DNA of 6,155 bases from Chloroflexota bacterium (lineage in GTDB: Bacteria; Chloroflexota; Ktedonobacteria; Ktedonobacterales; JACDGC01): the NCBI GenBank assembly GCA_021812265.1, contig JAKAOI010000156.1, positions 1 through 6,155 on the forward strand, in the 5' to 3' direction. A model generated the notes under the pieces. That model was not told the origin of the DNA and did not search any database. It was given only the letters and a program-made list of their open reading frames with translations. Positions 4,688 through 6,155 of the stretch are shown in pieces. The stretch's first letter is position 1; every line of letters starts with the position of its first letter. The translations under genes were made by a program, and so were the position numbers.

Positions 4688-6155
4688 GTGCCTAGAGATT
4701 TACCAATCGGAAACGGAAATTTACTCATCAATTTCGATAACACCTACCAATTACGGGATATTTATTTCCCCAATGTCGGCCAAGAAAACCATACCGACGG
4801 CCATGAAAATCGCCTCGGATTTTGGGTGAACGGCGCTTTCGCGTGGATAGACGCTCCGGAATGGGAACGTGACATGCGCTATGAAACAGACACACTCGTA
4901 ACACATGTTACACTGCGCAACGAGAAAATCGGGCTGCAGATTATCTGCGCAGATACGGTAGACTTTACCACACCTATCCTGCTGCGGCGCTTTGCTGTTC
5001 AAAACATCGCAGCTGCGCCAGCCGACATCCGTATGTTCGTGCATTATGACTGGCATATCCTGGAGGCGCCTGAAGCTAACACCGTGTATTACGATCCCGC
5101 AATACACGGTTTGGTAAGTTATCGCGGTGAACGCTATTTTATCGGCTCCGGCTCCGTCGGCTCCAAAATAGGAATCGCCAGCTGGGCAACCGGTTACAAG
5201 GAATACGATAATCTAAAAGGCACATGGTTCGACGCCGAAGACGGTGTGTTAGGCAGATACCCAATCGCGCAAGGCGCGGTAGATGGCACAATGGAATTTG
5301 ATTGCGGCATAGTGGCGCCGGGAGATTCAGCAATAATACATCATTGGCTGACAGCCGGACAAAACTATAAAGAAGCCGCAAGTTTGCATGAATCGGTGGT
5401 AACACGCGGCCCAGATTATTTTATCGAACGCACCAGAAATTATTGGAAGCTGTTTGTCAGCCGGCAAGATGAGCCAATAAACGGATCCGCCGCCGCATCT
5501 GCAACTATGAACGGGCTGCCGCAAGATATTATCGACGCATATCGGCGTTCGCTGTTGATCATTTCAACAAATATGAACGCTAACGGCGCAATTATTGCCG
5601 CCACCGATGGCGATATCTGGCTGTCTTCACGCGACAGCTATGCGTATATGTGGCCGCGCGACGGCGCATTGGTTGCCAACGCTCTCAGCCATAGCGGATA
5701 TGGTGATTCTACACGCAAATTCTTTGAATTTTGCCGGGATATCATCTCGCATCATGGCTATTTGCTGCATAAATATACTCCCTCGGGCGCGCTGGGCAGC
5801 AGCTGGCACCCTTGGGCAGATTCCGCCGGAAACCCGCTGCTGCCAATTCAGGAAGATGAAACTGCGTTGGTTATTTACAGCCTTTGGCAGCATTATTCTT
5901 TATTTAAAGATATTGTTTTTATCAAACCGCTTTACGCGCCGCTCATAAAGGCCGCCGCCGATTTCATGGTCTCATATATCGACAGCGCCACTGGTCTGCC
6001 GCTGCCTTCTTGGGATTTGTGGGAAGAGCGCAGAGGAATACACGCCTATACTATCGCAACCGTATACGCTGCGCTGCGCGCCGCGGCGCAATTTGCCCAT
6101 ATTTTTGGTGAACACGAATTTGAAGATCGCTATGAAACCACTGCCGGAAGATCGG
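4688..6155 (+). CDS. GH15 glucoamylase-like glycoside hydrolase, 3' end beyond window
   Basis: The frame is open from GTG 4688 to the window edge (489 codons plus one base). It encodes a prokaryotic glycoside hydrolase family 15 protein, a class releasing glucose from alpha-glucans or maltooligosaccharides. The start is supported by GGAG (4674-4677) ten bases upstream and by the typical family beginning MPRDLPIGNGNLLINFD, with GQENHTDGH at 31-39. Residues 1 to about 260 resemble the beta-sandwich N-domain, and about 275 onward the (alpha/alpha)6 catalytic barrel. Visible barrel motifs are YMWPRDG (320-326), QEDETALV (388-395) and SWDLWEERRG (441-450). By analogy with fungal glucoamylase, E446 is the general acid, with D443, W445 and E447 as its usual neighbours. 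The catalytic base and the barrel end lie outside the window. No signal peptide is visible, so it is probably cytoplasmic, perhaps acting in glycogen or trehalose-type metabolism. Exact substrate is unknown. It may be partly co-transcribed with the helicase. Confidence 0.93.
   Translation, partial: MPRDLPIGNGNLLINFDNTYQLRDIYFPNVGQENHTDGHENRLGFWVNGAFAWIDAPEWERDMRYETDTLVTHVTLRNEKIGLQIICADTVDFTTPILLRRFAVQNIAAAPADIRMFVHYDWHILEAPEANTVYYDPAIHGLVSYRGERYFIGSGSVGSKIGIASWATGYKEYDNLKGTWFDAEDGVLGRYPIAQGAVDGTMEFDCGIVAPGDSAIIHHWLTAGQNYKEAASLHESVVTRGPDYFIERTRNYWKLFVSRQDEPINGSAAASATMNGLPQDIIDAYRRSLLIISTNMNANGAIIAATDGDIWLSSRDSYAYMWPRDGALVANALSHSGYGDSTRKFFEFCRDIISHHGYLLHKYTPSGALGSSWHPWADSAGNPLLPIQEDETALVIYSLWQHYSLFKDIVFIKPLYAPLIKAAADFMVSYIDSATGLPLPSWDLWEERRGIHAYTIATVYAALRAAAQFAHIFGEHEFEDRYETTAGRS

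Noticed and set aside
4527..4829. A 100-codon plus-strand frame starting at TTG near the helicase stop
   Set aside because: It overlaps the well-supported GH15 start by more than 140 bases in another frame, has no ribosome site and shows no recognisable family. Its hydrophobic stretch is explained by the intergenic base composition.
5139..5948. Frames on both strands inside the GH15 gene
   Set aside because: They lie entirely within a continuous GH15 reading frame with recognisable motifs and are best explained as overlapping non-coding frames.
148..6155. Search for a mobile element, CRISPR array, tRNA or toxin-antitoxin pair
   Set aside because: I saw no transposase, integrase, regularly spaced repeats, tRNA-like cloverleaf or paired small genes. 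The paired repeats found are not terminal repeats flanking a gene.

Overview
The window looks like bacterial chromosome of moderate G+C (by eye a little under 50%). It holds two complete genes and one gene cut by the right edge. There are no rRNA or tRNA genes, CRISPR arrays, insertion sequences or phage genes. The gene set is a sigma-54 factor with an unusual N-terminus, a Ski2/Mtr4-like RNA helicase with a DSHCT domain, and a prokaryotic GH15 glucoamylase-like enzyme. From memory of these families it best suggests a Chloroflexota-type bacterium. That is an inference from family resemblance; no search was run, and Firmicutes or Cyanobacteria are not excluded.

Layout: positions 1-147 are non-coding sequence downstream of rpoN, with an imperfect inverted repeat at the very edge (1-44). 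rpoN lies on the minus strand (148-1599). A long divergent intergenic region (1600-2182) separates it from the helicase. That region contains a perfect 10-bp inverted repeat just before rpoN, a 40-codon open frame that looks like a shrunken relic of the GH15 N-terminus, about 140 bases dense in complementary segments, and an extended -10 promoter for the helicase. The helicase runs on the plus strand (2183-4537). After 150 non-coding bases the GH15 gene starts with GTG at 4688 and is still open at 6155.

How the genes relate: rpoN and the helicase are divergent and need separate promoters. The helicase and GH15 genes are co-directional, and no convincing terminator separates them, so they may be partly co-transcribed. 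No shared pathway is evident: the three encode transcription initiation, RNA remodelling and alpha-glucan breakdown. The points most worth a second look are the altered region I and added cysteine cluster of the sigma-54 protein, the GH15-like relic on the far side of the helicase, and the structured spacer upstream of rpoN.
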